Of a stretch of DNA of 9,207 bases, positions 7,471 through 9,207 are shown one piece after another. The position numbers were made by a program, and so were the translations under genes. Positions within the stretch are counted from its first letter, which is position 1; each line of letters opens with the position of its first letter. Source of the stretch: Gemmatimonadota bacterium (lineage in GTDB: Bacteria; Gemmatimonadota; Gemmatimonadetes; Palauibacterales; Palauibacteraceae); assembly GCA_013042495.1 (NCBI GenBank), contig JABDQB010000381.1, forward strand, positions 1-9,207. Direction: 5' to 3'. Below the pieces are notes generated by a model, which saw only the letters and a list, made by a program, of their open reading frames with translations, did not search any database and was not told where the DNA came from.

Positions 7471-8136
7471 TCAATCGACCGTGGGGTCGTCCGCCTCGAA
7501 ATCCACCTCGCGATGGGTGCCGTCGCAAAACGGTTTGTTCTTGGATGCGCCGCACCGACACAAAGCGCCGGCCGCTCCCTCGGCGGAACCGTCGTCCGAC
7601 CCTACCAGCTTGAACCGACCTTCGAGGACGAGGGGGCCATCGGGCCGCAGCCTGATCGCCAGAGCCGGGGAGTCCTCGGTTCCGGGCGGGCGGAGCCTCG
7701 CTTCGACGATGAAGCCAGGGTCCCGGAACCCCGCCTCGGCGTGCCGGCCGTCGCAGTAAGGCTTGTTCTTGGACGCGCCACAGCGGCAGAAGGCCGCTCT
7801 TGTCTCGCGCGCGACCTCCCGATGTTCGGCGTCCAGCACCACCAGGTCTCCGGATGCGTAAACCGGCCCGTCCGCGGCCACTCGAAGCTGGTTCGTCGGG
7901 GCCGGCTCCTCCGCGGGCTCGCCATCGAGACGTTCGTACGCCAGGGCTCCCGTGGGGCATCTGCGCACGACGTTCGCAAGGTCATCAGCCGCTGCTGCTC
8001 CAGGGTCGATCCATGGCTTGCGGTTCGGGTCGAAGACTTCGGGAAGACCGTGAACACACTCAGCAGCGTGAATGCATCGGTCGGCGTCATACGTGATCCG
8101 AATCCCGTCTCCTTCATACTGCCTGATCTTCGCCAT
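7471..8136 (-). CDS. Three-cluster iron-sulfur protein: Fer4_19-type domain plus two CDGSH domains
   Basis: This 221-residue protein probably transfers electrons or senses redox state in the cytosol. Residues 1-70 form a divergent mono-cluster (Fer4_19-type) domain with DRCIHAAECVHGLPEVFD (Cys21, Cys27) and RRCPTGAL (Cys60). Then come two CDGSH [2Fe-2S] motifs. The first is CRCGASKNKPYCDGRH (Cys117, Cys119, Cys128, His132). The second is CRCGASKNKPFCDGTH (Cys193, Cys195, Cys204, His208). Both keep the 3-Cys/1-His ligand set of mitoNEET-type domains. No signal peptide or membrane segment is seen. The ATG at 8136 is preceded by GAGGA at short spacing. The gene lies 44 bp downstream of the DUF6624 gene on the same strand and converges on the PLP enzyme with a 12-bp gap. 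The partner redox proteins are unknown. Confidence 0.92.
   Translation of the reverse strand: MAKIRQYEGDGIRITYDADRCIHAAECVHGLPEVFDPNRKPWIDPGAAAADDLANVVRRCPTGALAYERLDGEPAEEPAPTNQLRVAADGPVYASGDLVVLDAEHREVARETRAAFCRCGASKNKPYCDGRHAEAGFRDPGFIVEARLRPPGTEDSPALAIRLRPDGPLVLEGRFKLVGSDDGSAEGAAGALCRCGASKNKPFCDGTHREVDFEADDPTVD
7522..7566. repeat. Direct repeat copy 1 (encodes second CDGSH motif)
   Basis: This 45-bp stretch matches 7750-7794 at about 35 of 45 positions by eye, with an unbroken identical core of 11 bases (ttgttcttgga). It reflects domain duplication inside the iron-sulfur gene and is not a mobile repeat. Confidence 0.7.
7750..7794. repeat. Direct repeat copy 2 (encodes first CDGSH motif)
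   Basis: This is the partner of 7522-7566. The encoded cores differ only at Tyr/Phe before the third Cys and Arg/Thr before the ligand His. Several differences between the copies are synonymous, so the two cores are under purifying selection or have been homogenised. Confidence 0.7.
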
Positions 8137-8180
8137 TCAGTCCTCGCGATTGCCGCCGGAAGGTCCATGAAGACCTGAAG

Positions 8181-8810
8181 CTAGCGCCAGCCGGTTCGTT
8201 TGAGCCAGATCTGCAGGTCGCGAGCCTTGGATTCGGGATCTTTCGGCGGACGTGAGCCAGCGGCCGTCGCTTCGCTTCTGTAGCGAGCGATGTCGTTTGC
8301 CAGCGGCGGCAGACCGACGCTGGCACGCCGCTCGTCCACGGTATCTCGCTCTTCGACCTCGAGAGGAGACAGCTGTTCCTCCCCGTCCCAGTCGAAGATC
8401 GTGCCGTACCGTTGCGGCCGCCCCTCAAGCGTCCGAATTCGATCTTCGAGGCGGGCCAGAAGAGCGGGGGCGGAAGCGGCTTGCGCCACGGCGTCCGCCA
8501 GCAGCTCACGGCCCTGGCGCAGGAGGGCGGGTCGCGAAATCGAGTGCATGAGAATCGTCCACGCGGCGTCTTCACCATCGATTCCAAAGCGCCGGGAGTC
8601 CGGCCAGCCAACACGGTCCAGAATCGCGGCGAGTCGGTCTGCGTTGCTCAGGTGAACCTCTTCCATCTCAGGGTGGTAAGCGTCATGCAGAGTACCGGCG
8701 GCGACGAGCTGGTCACGCACGCGTCGGTCCTCTTCAAGCATGGACATCAGGCTCATCCGAATCCGTTCCGTGTCATTCTCGCGGCTGTTGCGCCGGATCC
8801 TGCCGGGCAT
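8181..8810 (-). CDS. DUF6624 domain protein, function unknown
   Basis: This 209-residue protein, probably cytosolic, matches the DUF6624 pattern. Residues 55-70 (SNADRLAAILDRVGWP) are followed by an alpha-helical WTILMHSI segment (84-91). The C-terminal part has QRYGTIFDWDG (133-143) and VDERRASVGLPPL (158-170), the most characteristic portion. No catalytic motif is known to me, and no signal peptide or membrane segment is seen. The open frame runs up to 8828, but the ATG at 8810 has a near-perfect GGGAGGAG five bases upstream and is clearly preferred. The first 18 residues are basic (RIRRNSREN). The gene is first in a two-gene minus-strand unit with the iron-sulfur protein 44 bp downstream, and it starts 16 bp from the divergent kinase gene. 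Confidence 0.83.
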   Translation of the reverse strand: MPGRIRRNSRENDTERIRMSLMSMLEEDRRVRDQLVAAGTLHDAYHPEMEEVHLSNADRLAAILDRVGWPDSRRFGIDGEDAAWTILMHSISRPALLRQGRELLADAVAQAASAPALLARLEDRIRTLEGRPQRYGTIFDWDGEEQLSPLEVEERDTVDERRASVGLPPLANDIARYRSEATAAGSRPPKDPESKARDLQIWLKRTGWR

Positions 8811-8815
8811 AGCTT

Positions 8816-8823
8816 CTCCTCCC
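8816..8823 (-). promoter_or_regulatory. Strong Shine-Dalgarno for the DUF6624 gene
   Basis: GGGAGGAG on the minus strand lies five bases before the ATG at 8810-8808. It is the clearest ribosome binding site in the window and fixes the start at 8810 over the upstream in-frame ATG at 8828. It occupies most of the 16-bp gap between the two divergent start codons. Confidence 0.75.
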
Positions 8824-8826
8824 ATC

Positions 8827-9207
8827 ATGCAGGAACGCCTGATCGGATTGTACCGGGAGCGCTTCGGACAGGCCCCGTCAGCGGTGCTCGCGCTGGCCGG
8901 GGACGGGTCGAACCGCGCCTATCGGAGGCTGCTCGGCTCCGGGAACGCTCCGGTCATCGGCGTCATGGGTCCGGACCAGGAAGAGAATCGCGCATTCCTG
9001 TCGTTCACGCGAGCGTTTCGTAGCATCGACCTGCCGGTTCCGGAGATCATCGCCGACCATGAAGAGGGGGGTGTCTACCTCCTCGAGGACCTGGGAGACA
9101 CGACACTTTTCGACGCGCTGGACGAGGCTCGGGCAGAGGCCGGCGGAGCCTTTCCCGATGCCCTGAAGAGCGTGTACCGCGACGTGGTCCGCTGGCTGCC
9201 ACTGTTC
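8827..9207 (+). CDS. APH/ChoK-fold phosphotransferase (aminoglycoside-phosphotransferase-like), 5' part; runs off the window
   Basis: The first 127 residues of a kinase-like protein are present, and the frame is open to the last base. LAGDGSNRAYRRLLG (23-37) is the glycine/Arg-rich nucleotide loop of the first strands. EENRAFLSF (52-60) gives the helix-C Glu/Asn, and LPVPEIIAD (69-77) and GGVYLLEDLGDTTLFDAL (81-98) form the hinge. This pattern fits the AmgK-like and Bacteroidetes APH-like sugar or small-molecule kinases better than true antibiotic-resistance enzymes. The catalytic HxD loop and the DFQ/DxD metal site would lie beyond the window. No convincing Shine-Dalgarno precedes the ATG, because the 16-bp gap is taken by the divergent gene's own site. 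Its promoter must therefore lie inside the DUF6624 gene, or the true start is elsewhere (an in-frame GTG exists at 8770). Confidence 0.83.
   Translation, partial: MQERLIGLYRERFGQAPSAVLALAGDGSNRAYRRLLGSGNAPVIGVMGPDQEENRAFLSFTRAFRSIDLPVPEIIADHEEGGVYLLEDLGDTTLFDALDEARAEAGGAFPDALKSVYRDVVRWLPLF

Noticed and set aside
8161..8176. Small hairpin AGGTC-CATGAA-GACCT between the DUF6624 and iron-sulfur genes, considered as a terminator
   Set aside because: The stem is only 5 bp and no T-rich run follows in either direction.
8827..9207. Aminoglycoside resistance gene
   Set aside because: The fold is APH-like, but the visible motifs fit sugar or small-molecule kinases of the AmgK-like type; nothing suggests a resistance cassette or mobile context.

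Overview
The window is a compact, GC-rich stretch of bacterial chromosome with ten protein genes and almost no non-coding DNA. The protein types (a YtxJ-type monothiol bacilliredoxin, a DUF6624 protein, and a kinase resembling the aminoglycoside-phosphotransferase-like proteins of Bacteroidetes) combined with the high GC suggest a lineage such as Gemmatimonadota or a high-GC relative of Bacteroidota. This is inference from gene content and was not tested. I see no tRNA, rRNA, CRISPR array, insertion sequence or phage gene.

Layout. The left edge holds the 3' end of a nitronate monooxygenase gene (+). It meets, tail to tail with an 11-bp overlap, a four-gene minus-strand cluster. In transcription order this is a cardiolipin-synthase-type phospholipase D, S-methyl-5-thioribose-1-phosphate isomerase (mtnA), a PhzF-family isomerase/epimerase, and a YtxJ/BrxC-like monothiol redoxin. 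Gaps are 13 bp, then a 4-bp ATGA overlap, then a 14-bp overlap, so one operon is likely. A roughly 120-bp divergent region (4540-4660) separates this operon from a plus-strand pair. That pair is an AI-2E-transporter-family membrane protein and a large class V aminotransferase / cysteine-desulfurase-like enzyme, joined by a GTGA start/stop overlap. Next, convergent after 12 bp, comes a minus-strand pair: a three-cluster iron-sulfur protein (one Fer4_19-type domain plus two CDGSH domains) and, upstream of it, a DUF6624 protein. The right edge is the 5' end of an APH-fold kinase (+), whose start codon is only 16 bp from the DUF6624 start.

How the genes fit together. The minus-strand operon mixes membrane phospholipid synthesis, methylthioadenosine salvage and thiol redox functions, so co-transcription may reflect packing more than one pathway. 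The desulfurase-like enzyme and the convergent multi-cluster Fe-S protein are a suggestive but unproven pairing. No clear new defence or mobile system is visible. The less ordinary items are the Fer4_19-CDGSH-CDGSH protein, the enlarged class V enzyme with a Cys-Ser-Cys loop, and two adjoining dyads in the divergent promoter region. Most start codons were chosen by Shine-Dalgarno spacing. Several differ from the longest open frame: 1136, 4539, 4661, 5740 and 8810.
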